A stretch of 64,000 bases of DNA from positions 62,001-126,000 of the forward strand of contig CAJXMW010000005.1 of assembly GCA_913056235.1 (NCBI GenBank). The letters run 5' to 3'. The position numbers and the translations under genes are program-made. A model generated the notes under the pieces. The model was not told the origin of the DNA. It did no database searches and saw only the letters and a program-made list of their open reading frames with translations. This document shows positions 1-8,737 of the stretch, piece after piece (positions within the stretch are counted from its first letter, which is position 1; each line of letters starts with the position of its first letter). Source of the DNA: an uncultured Fodinibius sp. (GTDB lineage Bacteria; Bacteroidota; Rhodothermia; Balneolales; Balneolaceae).

Positions 1-1
1 A

Positions 2-82
2 TCAACAGATGTTAAACTTACCGCTGAGGCCACCATCAGCACAGATGGGATGGACATCAACTGGACTGAATCAACGAAATAG
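2..82 (+). CDS. C-terminal end of an unidentified protein (partial)
   Basis: An open frame enters from the left edge of the window and stops at a TAG at 80-82. The last 26 residues include the short alternating stretch KLTAEATIS followed by GMDINWTEST, which would suit a beta-strand end of a secreted or lipid-binding protein, but this is too little to name a family. It ends one base before the stop codon of the convergent hydroxylase gene, and that tight packing supports the frame being real. Confidence 0.5.
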   Translation, partial: STDVKLTAEATISTDGMDINWTESTK

Positions 83-83
83 C

Positions 84-1013
84 CTATTCCTCTCCTACGG
101 TTGATGCCTGCATGGCCGGAGCTTCTTGAGATTGAACTTCGGCCTGGCTCTCCTTTTCCACGCGCGCCTGCTCGGCAGGACTGGCAAAAAGTATAAACAG
201 GTACTCCCTCCAGCCGTCAGCCTTTTTCAGATCTTTCCAAATGGCAATAAATTCATGAAACACCAAATAAATAGGATTGTAGGAGTCTGGCGGTGTGGTA
301 ATGCCGTAATTTGGCGTATTGAGTTCCGGCTGAAACGTACCGAACATGCGATCCCAGATGATAAGTGTGGAACCGTAATTCTTGTCCAAGTAATGATCAT
401 CTTTGGCGTGATGCACACGGTGGTGCGATGGAGTGGTGAAAATAAACTCAATGGGACGCGGCAGCTTGTCAATCAGCTCAGTATGAATCCAAAATTGATA
501 GAGTACGGCAATCTGATGACAAATAAAAAAGGCTACCGGATGAAATCCTGCCAGTGCTACCGGAAGGAAGAAAACCACTTTAAATCCCTGTACCCATGAA
601 AGACGAAAAGAGACCGAAAAATTATATTCCTCAGAAGAGTGATGCGGTACATGAGTAGCCCACCAGATCCGCTGTTCATGTGCAATACGATGCGCCCAGT
701 ACCGGCAAAAATCAAGTAACACAAAACAAAGCAAGTACGACCACCAAGTGTGAGGAATGCGCCACGGTACCATATTGTAGAAGAAAAGCACCAAGGCAAA
801 AATGCTAATCTTGGTCGCTGAACTCACAATGATATTACCAACACCAATAGCAGTAGAGGCCCAAAAATCTTTGGTATCGTACAGATCCCATTTTCTCCAA
901 GCACTTAACCCCCACTCGATGAATACAAGAGAAAACATGACTGGTGCCGCATAGATGATAATAGGAGGAAGACCCATTGCCATGAGTTCCTCAATCGTAA
1001 TAAGTTCAGGCAT
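84..1013 (-). CDS. Sterol desaturase / fatty acid hydroxylase superfamily protein
   Basis: This is a 309-residue integral membrane protein with several hydrophobic segments and the histidine clusters of the fatty acid hydroxylase superfamily (PF04116): HRIAH at 108-112, HVPHH at 121-125 and HHRVHH at 197-202. In this family the histidines bind a di-iron centre that hydroxylates or desaturates a lipid chain or ring. The substrate cannot be read from sequence; sterol-like, carotenoid and membrane lipids are all known for relatives. The C-terminal 30 residues are polar and rich in Glu and Ala. The ATG at 1013 is the natural start. The gene is divergent from the LolA-like gene at 1146. Confidence 0.88.
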   Translation of the reverse strand: MPELITIEELMAMGLPPIIIYAAPVMFSLVFIEWGLSAWRKWDLYDTKDFWASTAIGVGNIIVSSATKISIFALVLFFYNMVPWRIPHTWWSYLLCFVLLDFCRYWAHRIAHEQRIWWATHVPHHSSEEYNFSVSFRLSWVQGFKVVFFLPVALAGFHPVAFFICHQIAVLYQFWIHTELIDKLPRPIEFIFTTPSHHRVHHAKDDHYLDKNYGSTLIIWDRMFGTFQPELNTPNYGITTPPDSYNPIYLVFHEFIAIWKDLKKADGWREYLFILFASPAEQARVEKESQAEVQSQEAPAMQASTVGEE

Positions 1014-1145
1014 AATGGGATTTTTGACCTAAAGTTTTTATGCGATTAACATATCGTATCTGTCTGTTAATTAAAAAATTTTATTTCTGGAATGCCAATA
1101 GTTTAAAACGGGTTTTGCCACTTCTGATTAATCAATAAAGACTCT

Positions 1146-1907
1146 ATGAAAATCTATCTACAACTGCTATCAATCATCTTTTTCCTGCCTCTTTTTGCTT
1201 CAGCTCAGCCGGATAACCCGGAGGCACGTAAAATTTTTGAGGAGGTGGACAAACGTCGTTCCTCGGTCGCCAGCGAAGTAGCTAAAATGCAAATGATTAT
1301 CTATAACAGTAACGGCAACCGCCGAAAGCGCTCGTTAAAATCTTTCAGCTATAACGAAGGAGACATCAGTAAGAGCCTGCTCATCTTCAAAGAACCGGCC
1401 AATGTACGCGGAACGGCTTTCTTGAATATCAGTGAAGGCAGCGACGAACTACAAAAGCTTTACCTGCCAGCTCTCAAGCGTATTCAAACGATCTCGGCCT
1501 CTCAGAAAAACGACCGTTTTGTTGGCAGTGATTTTACCTATGAAGATCTCGGGGACCAAAATCCCGATGACTACAGCTTTGAACTAAAAGCTAAAACGGA
1601 CACGGCATATGTGCTTCAGGCTACCAAAAAGGGCAACAGCCAATACGACCATTTCCGGTTTTATATTCATCCGCAAAAGTATACGCTCGGCCAGGTAGAA
1701 TATTTTAATGAGGAAGAAGAGATGATCAAAAAATTGGTGGCCGAAAATTTTGAACAACTCAACGAACAACTCTGGCAACCCCGCAAAATGACAATGTACG
1801 ACCTCAAAAATAACCGGCGCACCGAATTAATCTGGAATGATCGTACCACTGGCAGCGATATCCCACAATGGCGGTTTACCGAACGCGGCCTTAGACGGGG
1901 GCTGTAA
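1146..1907 (+). CDS. LolA-like outer membrane lipoprotein-sorting family protein
   Basis: This 253-residue protein has a clear signal peptide (residues 1-20, ending FASAQ), so it is exported to the periplasm. The rest resembles the LolA-like family (PF17131): an N-terminal helix with EARKIFEEVDKRRSS, then beta-rich segments with LLIFKEPANVRGTAFL, KLYLPALKRIQTI and a later FVGSDFTYEDLG. Those motifs are characteristic of proteins annotated as outer membrane lipoprotein-sorting protein. The cargo is unknown, and many relatives work beside RND or ABC exporters rather than in the canonical Lol pathway. Here the gene stands alone. A second member of the family, at 36242, lies inside an ABC cassette. 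Confidence 0.8.
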   Translation: MKIYLQLLSIIFFLPLFASAQPDNPEARKIFEEVDKRRSSVASEVAKMQMIIYNSNGNRRKRSLKSFSYNEGDISKSLLIFKEPANVRGTAFLNISEGSDELQKLYLPALKRIQTISASQKNDRFVGSDFTYEDLGDQNPDDYSFELKAKTDTAYVLQATKKGNSQYDHFRFYIHPQKYTLGQVEYFNEEEEMIKKLVAENFEQLNEQLWQPRKMTMYDLKNNRRTELIWNDRTTGSDIPQWRFTERGLRRGL

Positions 1908-2005
1908 TTCAAAGTAGTACGTTAGATAGCGTTCAATTTTTGATACCTTAAATTTAAGGTATAACAGAATATTCAACACATTCTGAAAAATTGAATGAGG
2001 CTATT

Positions 2006-2212
2006 ATGAAAGAACCCTATCCAACGAGTTCACCGATTCACTGGAGTCAATTATCCTACTACTTACTGGCCTTACTACTTTTTATTTCAACGGGATGTGA
2101 GAGTGTTACGACAAGCACTACATCAGAACCTGAGATTTATTCTACAACCTATATCCGTGGGCGGTGGAAGCTACACCTTTTATTTTCAATAGCCCTGCCT
2201 ACTTCTTACTAA
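2006..2212 (+). pseudogene. Possible remnant of a small lipoprotein gene
   Basis: From the ATG at 2006 there is a 68-residue frame. It has a hydrophobic segment followed by a lipobox-like FISTGC and then a Ser/Thr-rich stretch typical of the start of a mature lipoprotein. After about 50 residues the composition changes to an unconvincing IRGRWKLHLL tail, and the frame runs 14 bases into the 3' end of the convergent usp gene. It could be a truncated or decayed lipoprotein gene, a very short real lipoprotein, or chance. A TTG start at 1991 is also open. Confidence 0.3.
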
Positions 2213-3194
2213 GTTTTTCAGCCGGTGGCTTCACCGTTAGCACTGGTTTGTCAAGAGACTGCGCTACCTTCTCGGTGGTAGATCCAAGGAAAAAGTGGGC
2301 AAGTCCGCTGTGCCCGTGGGTAGCCATCACTACCACATCGGCGTTTTCTGCAGCATATTCTTCAATACCCAAATGCGCCGACACGCCTTTTTCGACCACT
2401 GTATAAAAATTGACGCGGTGGTTAGAAGCTCCATCGGTAATTACAAACTGATCTTCGAAATCAACTTCGCCACGCGCAATTTGCACATCCTCCATTCCCT
2501 CATTGATCAGATAATCCTCGAGGTGATCAATCAGAGTCTCATACAAATTCGTTTCGTCACTCTTATTGGGATTCCGGCCCTCATACTCGAGAGGACTTCC
2601 ATAGAGTTCCTGCACGTGATAGAAGGTGATGTCTGCCGTATAAATATTCGCAATCGAAAGCGCCAACGGCAACGCAGCAAACGAGATCATCGAGCCGTCG
2701 GTGGGCACCAATACTCGCTTAAGGCCTTCTGATGTCAGCTTGTCGTCTACTGTAAACACCGGCACGCGGGACTGTCGGATCACCTTCTCGGTAGTGGATC
2801 CGCGCAGCAGATTTGACTTGTGCCGGCCTTTGGAGGGCATGACAACCAAATCATATTCTTTTTCGGATGCCAATTCAGCAATAGCCTCAAAAGGTTTGCG
2901 GTCAACCCGTGATATGGCCTCCCCTTTGAACTCCTCCTTCAAATACTTACTCATCAGATCTTGCAGCTTCGCCTTGGCTTCTTTTTGAGCCGTAGGATAG
3001 ATATCATCATCAATCATATCCAGAGGGGCTTCCATTAAGGAAATACTCTCGCTGAAATATTTAATGGTAGGGACAATATGAACGAAGTCAATCGTTGCTC
3101 CAAAACGCTTCGCAATTTCCTGAGCGTGGTTGAAAGCAAGCTCAGCATTATCCGAAAAGTCAGTAGGTACTAATATTTTTTTAATCTGCTTCAT
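2199..3194 (-). CDS. Universal stress protein with tandem Usp domains
   Basis: This 331-residue protein is made of two UspA domains (PF00582). The first starts with KKILVPTDFSD and runs to about residue 155; the second starts with KRVLVPTDGS and runs to about 325. The second domain keeps the nucleotide-binding signature GHSGLAHFFLGST. The corresponding stretch in the first domain (GRHKSNLLRGST) lacks the first glycine pair and may bind ATP poorly. The frame can be extended to a TTG at 3209, but the ATG at 3194 places the first beta-strand at residue 4, as is usual. It is cytosolic and probably part of the stress or energy-limitation response. The popT gene begins immediately upstream on the same strand. 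Confidence 0.9.
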   Translation of the reverse strand: MKQIKKILVPTDFSDNAELAFNHAQEIAKRFGATIDFVHIVPTIKYFSESISLMEAPLDMIDDDIYPTAQKEAKAKLQDLMSKYLKEEFKGEAISRVDRKPFEAIAELASEKEYDLVVMPSKGRHKSNLLRGSTTEKVIRQSRVPVFTVDDKLTSEGLKRVLVPTDGSMISFAALPLALSIANIYTADITFYHVQELYGSPLEYEGRNPNKSDETNLYETLIDHLEDYLINEGMEDVQIARGEVDFEDQFVITDGASNHRVNFYTVVEKGVSAHLGIEEYAAENADVVVMATHGHSGLAHFFLGSTTEKVAQSLDKPVLTVKPPAEKLSKK

Positions 3195-3239
3195 GACAAA
3201 TGGGTTCAATTATTTTGAAGAATAATCTCTGTCCAAACA

Positions 3240-4364
3240 TTAGGCTTCCGACCGCAAATAATCAAGCCCAATTACCATAATTAGACCAATAAAACCTCCT
3301 AAAATACCCTCCCAAAAATGGTTCGTTCCTGACTTCTCTATAGAAACATATGGGATAAAGGGATTACTTGTAATAAGCTTCTTTTTGATAGTGATAATCT
3401 CGACCTGCTTAGCACCCGAATCGGTGGTTATGATATCACCGAGGCGCACGAACTCCGGACGGTTCTCATCAGGCGGATTATTTCGCAGTTCTACAGCCTG
3501 CTCACTTGAATAGGCAACTACTTTCTGACTGGTTACGATCTCTTTATAGGTGCGATCCTGGTAAGGCCAAATCACATAAAGCGATCCAATTAAAAAACCA
3601 ATGAGCACGGCCAGCGTTTGGGTCTCGTAGCGATGTAAGAGCCACGACAATAATCGCGAAAACAGTGCCAACCCCACTGCGGCACCGATAACAAACGGTA
3701 ACAGCGTGAACAGTGCAGCCCCCGTATCCGCCGAACCAAGCTTGCCGATTTGCGATAAAATAAAGTCATATTTGCGCAAGATAAGCAAGAAATAGGAACC
3801 GGAGACACCGGGCAATATCATTGCGCAGATAGCGATAGACCCACTTAGAAAAACAAACAACGGTGATTCGGGCGTATCTGTCGGCACCAATGTAACCACC
3901 CAAAAACCAATACCAGCACCCAATACAATCATGCCCACATGTATCCAGTTAAAGTCATCAATGGCTTTGGTCAGCACGAAGATGGATCCTACGATGAGTC
4001 CAAAAAAGAGGCCAAAGATAAGTTCGGGATCGCTAAACATGTAAACCTGCAGCGGCACAACTTTGGTAAAAAACAACACTGCGCAAAAAATGCCAGACAG
4101 CAACATTACCATAAACTGCCAGTGCACATCACGAAGTGCCTTCTTGAACTTAAACGTCAAAAATCGCTTAAAGAATTGAACATCAAAGCTTTTAATAGCG
4201 TCAATAAGCTGTTTATAGATGCCCACAATCAGGGCCATCGTACCACCGCTAACTCCTGGCACAATATCGGCCGATCCCATTAAAAAACCCTTAAGCAACA
4301 GAAAGGGATATTCGCTCCAGCTCGTCTTGTCTTTTTCTAAATTTTGTTGGTCGGTCTCCGCCAA
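3240..4364 (-). CDS. popT: DUF368 family membrane protein, probable undecaprenyl-phosphate flippase PopT
   Basis: This 374-residue polytopic membrane protein carries the DUF368 signature ADIVPGVSGGT at residues 32-42 and a second, inverted-repeat version, MILPGVSGSY, in the middle. DUF368 proteins were recently assigned as transporters that return undecaprenyl phosphate across the inner membrane for cell-wall and O-antigen cycles; the symbol is given on that basis. The C-terminal part has a polar loop of about 70 residues (PPDENRPEFVRLGDII and onward) before the last membrane span, longer than I would expect. The start is a TTG at 4364, because no ATG lies closer than the one inside the first motif. 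It is on the same strand as pcm, which is upstream. Confidence 0.85.
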   Translation of the reverse strand: MAETDQQNLEKDKTSWSEYPFLLLKGFLMGSADIVPGVSGGTMALIVGIYKQLIDAIKSFDVQFFKRFLTFKFKKALRDVHWQFMVMLLSGIFCAVLFFTKVVPLQVYMFSDPELIFGLFFGLIVGSIFVLTKAIDDFNWIHVGMIVLGAGIGFWVVTLVPTDTPESPLFVFLSGSIAICAMILPGVSGSYFLLILRKYDFILSQIGKLGSADTGAALFTLLPFVIGAAVGLALFSRLLSWLLHRYETQTLAVLIGFLIGSLYVIWPYQDRTYKEIVTSQKVVAYSSEQAVELRNNPPDENRPEFVRLGDIITTDSGAKQVEIITIKKKLITSNPFIPYVSIEKSGTNHFWEGILGGFIGLIMVIGLDYLRSEA

Positions 4365-4368
4365 AATG

Positions 4369-4455
4369 AATTGAAAATAAAAAATTAAAAATTAAAAATC
4401 TTTGCAGCGTGAATATACAATCCAATTTTTCATTAATCGATTTTTCATTTTTAAT
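4369..4455. repeat. Inverted repeat of reiterated AT-rich words between pcm and popT
   Basis: The left arm (4369-4399) reiterates AAAATTAAAAATTAAAAAT. The right arm (4424-4455) reads ATTAAAAATGAAAAAT on the opposite strand. They are separated by a unique 24-nt centre. The transcript could fold into a long, imperfect AU hairpin. The element fills almost the whole gap between two co-directional genes. Three further elements of the same architecture but different sequence lie at 37003, 39599 and 47743. Confidence 0.6.
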
Positions 4456-4459
4456 CAGC

Positions 4460-5128
4460 TTACTTTTGCCAGCCTTTTTTACCAATGAGGGGAACAAACT
4501 TGAAATCACTGTAATGCTCTTCCTCGAATTCGTCTTCCCGAATCTTAATAATCCGGACCATCTCCTGTCGCTTGTCATCACCCACGGGCACTACAAGCCG
4601 TCCGTTTAGCGCTAGCTGATCCACCAGATCCTCGGGCACCACCGGCGCACCGGCCGTCACCACAATGGCGTCGTAAGGCGCATAGGCCGACCATCCCATG
4701 GTACCGTCGCCGAGCTTAGCCCGCACCGAATAACCCAGCTCACGCAAGATTGATCGCGATTTCTTATACAATTCATCGTGACGTTCAACAGTGTACACCT
4801 CTGCACCGAGCTCACACAGAATGGCCGCCTGGTATCCTGAGCCCGTGCCAATTTCGAGCACCTTTTCACCGGGTTTTACCTCCAGCAACTCCGTCTGACG
4901 CGCCACTGTATAGGGCTGCGAAATGGTCTGCTCTTTGCCGATAGGCAAGGCGGTATCCTTATAGGCGCGATCCTGCAGGGCCGTATCCACAAATACATGT
5001 CGCGGCACCACATTGAACGCCTCCAAGACTCGTTTATCTTTGATACCCTTATCGGCAAGCGTATCTACAAGACGCTGGCGGCGTCGCTTAAACTTCGGAT
5101 TATTTGCTCCTGAACCCCAGTTTAACAT
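4460..5128 (-). CDS. pcm: Protein-L-isoaspartate(D-aspartate) O-methyltransferase
   Basis: The 222 residues match the PCMT family (PF01135) over the full usual length. The N-terminal helix region contains RVLEAFNVVPRHVFVD. Next comes ALPIGKEQTISQPYTVA, the conserved substrate-binding segment, and then the SAM-binding motif I VLEIGTGSGYQAA at about residues 93-105. The enzyme methylates isoaspartyl residues in aged proteins so that they can return to aspartate. It starts at the ATG at 5128 and is divergent from the AsmA-like gene. The final residues overlap no other gene; the AT-rich inverted repeat follows directly. Confidence 0.95.
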   Translation of the reverse strand: MLNWGSGANNPKFKRRRQRLVDTLADKGIKDKRVLEAFNVVPRHVFVDTALQDRAYKDTALPIGKEQTISQPYTVARQTELLEVKPGEKVLEIGTGSGYQAAILCELGAEVYTVERHDELYKKSRSILRELGYSVRAKLGDGTMGWSAYAPYDAIVVTAGAPVVPEDLVDQLALNGRLVVPVGDDKRQEMVRIIKIREDEFEEEHYSDFKFVPLIGKKGWQK

Positions 5129-5275
5129 AGTGATTTGCGATGTTTACCATCCAATTTCAGATTAGATTTATAACATAAGGAACTTGTAGCAATAAATTCG
5201 ATATTTAATCTACTACGTTTTTCGGACAATCAGTATCTTACATGACTTTTTCAATTGAGATCCAAGCCAAAAATT

Positions 5276-8200
5276 ATGAAAACTTTCGTTAAGATAGTCG
5301 CTGCAATTCTTATTTTCTTTATTCTTATCGCCGTTGGACTAAACCTGTATTTCACCGATGAGCGCCTCAAAAGTACCGTAATGCCTTACGTCAACGAAGC
5401 GGTAGGACGCCAAGTGAATGTGGAATCAATGTCGCTGACTTTTTTCAGCACCTTCCCTCAGCCAGGACTCAGTATCGAACGGATGACCATTCCCGGAGAA
5501 ACTGAATCCGATACACTGGCCTCGCTTGATGCCCTGGTCGCCTCCGTTAAACTGTTTTCGCTGATGGGCGATCAGATTGAAGTTTCAGAGATTAGCCTGC
5601 GCAACCCACGCTTTACGTATGTGGTCAATCCCGATGGCAGCACTAATATCGATTTTTTGATGGCAACAGAAGAAGCTGAAGAAGACACCTCGGCCGGATA
5701 TACGGTTAACATCCCCTATTTTAATATTAGCGACGGTAATTTCGGATATCGCGATCTCGGCTCCCAAACCAGTGTTCAGTTTGATGATTTGAATGCCGAT
5801 ATCTCGCTAACTTACGCCGACCTCATCAAAAGCACGATTAATGCCAACCTCGGGAGACTTTCAGCTTCGATGGGTGATACCGTGTATCTGAACAATCTTC
5901 CGCTGAGCCTACAGCAGCAATCGACCATTGACATGCAAAACGAGACCGTCAGCCTGGACCAAGGCACCTTCTCCATCCGCGGGCTAGCGCTGAACCTGAC
6001 GGGGTCTATTTCGAACTGGAGTAACACCCTGACCGGTGACCTGTCGTTTACTTCTTCGTCAGATAACTTTGGCGAACTGCTGCGACTGGTACCGGAAGAG
6101 TACCGCGAATCCATCGAAGGACTAGAAACACGTGGCGCCCTGGCCATCGACGGTACGCTCAAGGGTCCGCTGGGCGGCGAGGAACTTCCCTCTTTTAATG
6201 CTTCCATCAAGGTCACGGACGGATATGTCAAAAACCCTGATCTGCCACAGCCGATCCAGAATATTCAACTCTCGGCCAACGCATCCAATGACCTATTGTC
6301 GGTAGATAACTTGACGGCACAAGCCGGTGAAAATAATCTCAAAGCCAGCGGAAGCCTGGCCAATCCCATGAAAGAAAACGGCAACTTTACCGTGGATATG
6401 GATGGCGATGTAAACCTGGCGACCATCAGCCAATTTTATGATATCAGCCAGTTTGATATCGAGCAGATGAGCGGCCAGCTCACTGTCGAAGGCCAGGCAC
6501 AAGGCAACCGTAGTAATCCCGAGCAAGCAACCTTTGATGCGGTGATCAAGCTATCTGATGGGAGCCTGAAATATGCCGAGGTGTCCAAGCCAATCGAAAA
6601 TATTTCGGTGGATGCCAATGCTAATCAGGAAACCATCACCATCAATAATATGACGCTGCAGGCCGCGGCCAACTCCTTTTCAATGCAGGGTAAAATCAAT
6701 CAGCCACTGAAAGAAGAGCAGCGAACCATCGATCTACAGACCAAGCTGGATTTCGATCTGGCATCGATCAAGGAATTTTATCCCATTGACGACGATACGC
6801 TGAGCATGCGCGGCAAACTAACGGCCAAGGCCACGCTCAAAGGCAAGGCTGATCAGATCGAACGGGCAGTGCAGTCAGGACAAATTTCGCTTCGAAATGG
6901 CTATATTAGCCACAAGTCCCTCGGCAAACCCATCGAGGATCTTACGCTGGAATCCTCGCTTAAGGGCCCGACCCTGTCGATTTCAAAGGCCAGCTTCAAA
7001 ACCGGCAACAACAATCTGTCAGCATCAGGTGCAATTACCGATTACCTGAGCGACAACCGCTCACTGGATCTTAAAATCACCGGTAACGCTGCTCTTGAAC
7101 AAATTCAAAATTATTATGATCTGGCTCCAACTATTACCAAGCTCACCGGTCAGGCTGATCTGAATCTACGCGCCAAAGGATCTGTCGCTGATCCGGCTAA
7201 CATGAGTTTTGACGGCCAGCTTAAAGTGAAAGCTGTCAACATGGAGGGCGATGCCATGGTACAGCCGGTATCAAATCTGAACGGGGAGCTCACCCTGTCG
7301 CCTAAATCGGCCGATCTGAAATCACTAAACTTTAAGATGGGCTCTTCGGATATTGCTCTGAATGGTTCTCTGCAAGATTACATGGCGTACCTGAAAGCCG
7401 AAGAAGATCGCAAGGCCACACCGCATTTGAAGGGAACCTACAGGGGCAAACTGCTGGATCTTGATGAACTCATCAACTGGGATGATACGACTTCGGCACC
7501 AATTCCCATTCACCTGCCTGACCTGAACAGCTCAGTCAATGCAGAAATTGACAAAATGATTGTGACCGGCGTCACGATGACCAATCTTAAGGCTCAGGCC
7601 GGTACTACGCCCAAGCAGATTAAGCTCGAAAAAGCATCCGTGGAAATGTTCGATGGAAAAGCTACCGGGTCATTTACCTGGGATGTCCCTCAACCCGACC
7701 ACACGATGATCTCGTTCAAGGGATCGCTCGACAGCCTGCAGGCTGAGGCGTTTTTCAGCGAGTATCCTATCCTGGGCGAAAAGAGCAAGTTCCACGAGTA
7801 TATTTCGGGCGCCTTCAGTGCCAACGTAGATTATTATTCAGAGCTGAATGTTTACCTTGACCCGCTGATCGAGACTTCGAAGATGAACGGCGACTTCGGG
7901 ATGACCAAGTCGCGACTGCAAGGCCATCCGCTGCAGGATAAACTGGCGACGTTGCTTAGCACCAAGGAATTCAGAAACGTTGCACTAGACGAATGGAAGA
8001 GTACGTACAAACTCGATAACAGCGTATTCACCATCAAAGATCTGAGGCTGACCAGCGGTGATATCGGGATGGAACTCAACGGCACGCAACATCTGGTAAA
8101 AGAGACGATCGATTACCAGATGAAGCTCTTTTTACCGGGACGCTTCAAAAAAGCCATCGCCTCGGTGATTACCAAGCAGGCCACCGATGCGCTAACTCAG

Positions 8201-8350
8201 GAAAACGGTACCATTATGGTTCCCTTACGCGTGACGGGCACCCACGAGAATCCCAAAGTATCGCCGGATAAAGAAGTCATCCAGCCTATCATCAAAGATT
8301 ACCTAAAGAATAAGGCTGGCAATGTGCTTAAGAAATTATTTGATGGGTAA
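5276..8350 (+). CDS. AsmA-like protein, large
   Basis: This 1024-residue protein has one N-terminal membrane anchor (residues 4-22) followed by the AsmA N-terminal signature LNLYFTDERLKSTVMPYVNE. The rest is a very long periplasmic region of repeated beta-rich segments of the form LKASGSLANPM, SMQGKINQPL and LSASGAITDYL. The C-terminus contains the AsmA_2-type segment MNGDFGMTKSRLQGHPLQDKL. AsmA-like proteins (AsmA, TamB, YhdP) form hydrophobic grooves thought to carry phospholipids to the outer membrane. The frame is open to a TTG at 5255, but the ATG at 5276 puts the anchor directly at the start. A strong terminator hairpin follows at 8450. Confidence 0.88.
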   Translation: MKTFVKIVAAILIFFILIAVGLNLYFTDERLKSTVMPYVNEAVGRQVNVESMSLTFFSTFPQPGLSIERMTIPGETESDTLASLDALVASVKLFSLMGDQIEVSEISLRNPRFTYVVNPDGSTNIDFLMATEEAEEDTSAGYTVNIPYFNISDGNFGYRDLGSQTSVQFDDLNADISLTYADLIKSTINANLGRLSASMGDTVYLNNLPLSLQQQSTIDMQNETVSLDQGTFSIRGLALNLTGSISNWSNTLTGDLSFTSSSDNFGELLRLVPEEYRESIEGLETRGALAIDGTLKGPLGGEELPSFNASIKVTDGYVKNPDLPQPIQNIQLSANASNDLLSVDNLTAQAGENNLKASGSLANPMKENGNFTVDMDGDVNLATISQFYDISQFDIEQMSGQLTVEGQAQGNRSNPEQATFDAVIKLSDGSLKYAEVSKPIENISVDANANQETITINNMTLQAAANSFSMQGKINQPLKEEQRTIDLQTKLDFDLASIKEFYPIDDDTLSMRGKLTAKATLKGKADQIERAVQSGQISLRNGYISHKSLGKPIEDLTLESSLKGPTLSISKASFKTGNNNLSASGAITDYLSDNRSLDLKITGNAALEQIQNYYDLAPTITKLTGQADLNLRAKGSVADPANMSFDGQLKVKAVNMEGDAMVQPVSNLNGELTLSPKSADLKSLNFKMGSSDIALNGSLQDYMAYLKAEEDRKATPHLKGTYRGKLLDLDELINWDDTTSAPIPIHLPDLNSSVNAEIDKMIVTGVTMTNLKAQAGTTPKQIKLEKASVEMFDGKATGSFTWDVPQPDHTMISFKGSLDSLQAEAFFSEYPILGEKSKFHEYISGAFSANVDYYSELNVYLDPLIETSKMNGDFGMTKSRLQGHPLQDKLATLLSTKEFRNVALDEWKSTYKLDNSVFTIKDLRLTSGDIGMELNGTQHLVKETIDYQMKLFLPGRFKKAIASVITKQATDALTQENGTIMVPLRVTGTHENPKVSPDKEVIQPIIKDYLKNKAGNVLKKLFDG

Positions 8351-8449
8351 CCTATCACGGACATCTTACCCGCTAGTGGTGTTCTTTACAAGATGTAGAT
8401 CATCATAAAGGCAAACTACATTAGTTATATAATATCCTATACGAGACTG

Positions 8450-8480
8450 GATGGAGGCCACCTCAACGGTGGCCTCCATC
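8450..8480 (+). terminator. Intrinsic terminator hairpin after the AsmA-like gene
   Basis: A perfect 13-bp stem (GATGGAGGCCACC paired with GGTGGCCTCCATC) closes a 5-nt loop at 8463-8467. It is followed by a weak T-rich stretch (TTAAGTTTA). The stem is very stable, but the poor U-tract means termination could be partial. Confidence 0.75.
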
Positions 8481-8651
8481 TTAAGTTTAATCAAACAGAC
8501 TTAAAACCAATTCCCACTATTATCTCATGTTTCCAGAAATATTGAGTGACGAGCACGGTGCCCCCCTACTGCGAAACAAGAACATCTTATGATTTGTTAT
8601 TCGCCTACCTAAAACTGCTAACAAAAAGATACCATTTATTTGAAATGCAAA

Positions 8652-8683
8652 TTGTCAACTATTCAGTGTAAACTTTATCTTTG
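8652..8683 (+). promoter_or_regulatory. Bacteroidota-type promoter upstream of cysS
   Basis: TATCTTTG at 8676-8683 matches the -7 element TAnnTTTG used by the Bacteroidota primary sigma factor. A TTG at 8652-8654 sits about 21 nt upstream, near the expected -33 position. This predicts a transcript starting near 8688, about 50 nt before the cysS ATG. Confidence 0.55.
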
Positions 8684-8737
8684 CGCTCTGTCAGTTATTT
8701 TATCGTGATCTAGTTAATGAGTCATCCAAAGCAATAG

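Larger units (their letters stand above)
8351..8737. other. Intergenic region between the AsmA-like gene and cysS
   Basis: These 387 bases hold the AsmA-like gene's terminator (8450-8480) and the cysS promoter (8652-8683). The stretch between them is AT-rich, has no convincing ORF, and shows no tRNA-like or riboswitch-like fold that I could recognise. Confidence 0.6.

Noticed and set aside
126-599. 157-codon plus-strand frame opposite the hydroxylase gene
   Set aside because: It is antisense to a well-supported family member, has no domain and no upstream signal. The same reasoning removes the other long antisense frames, such as those opposite hisF, ilvD, lepA and the phosphohexomutase gene.
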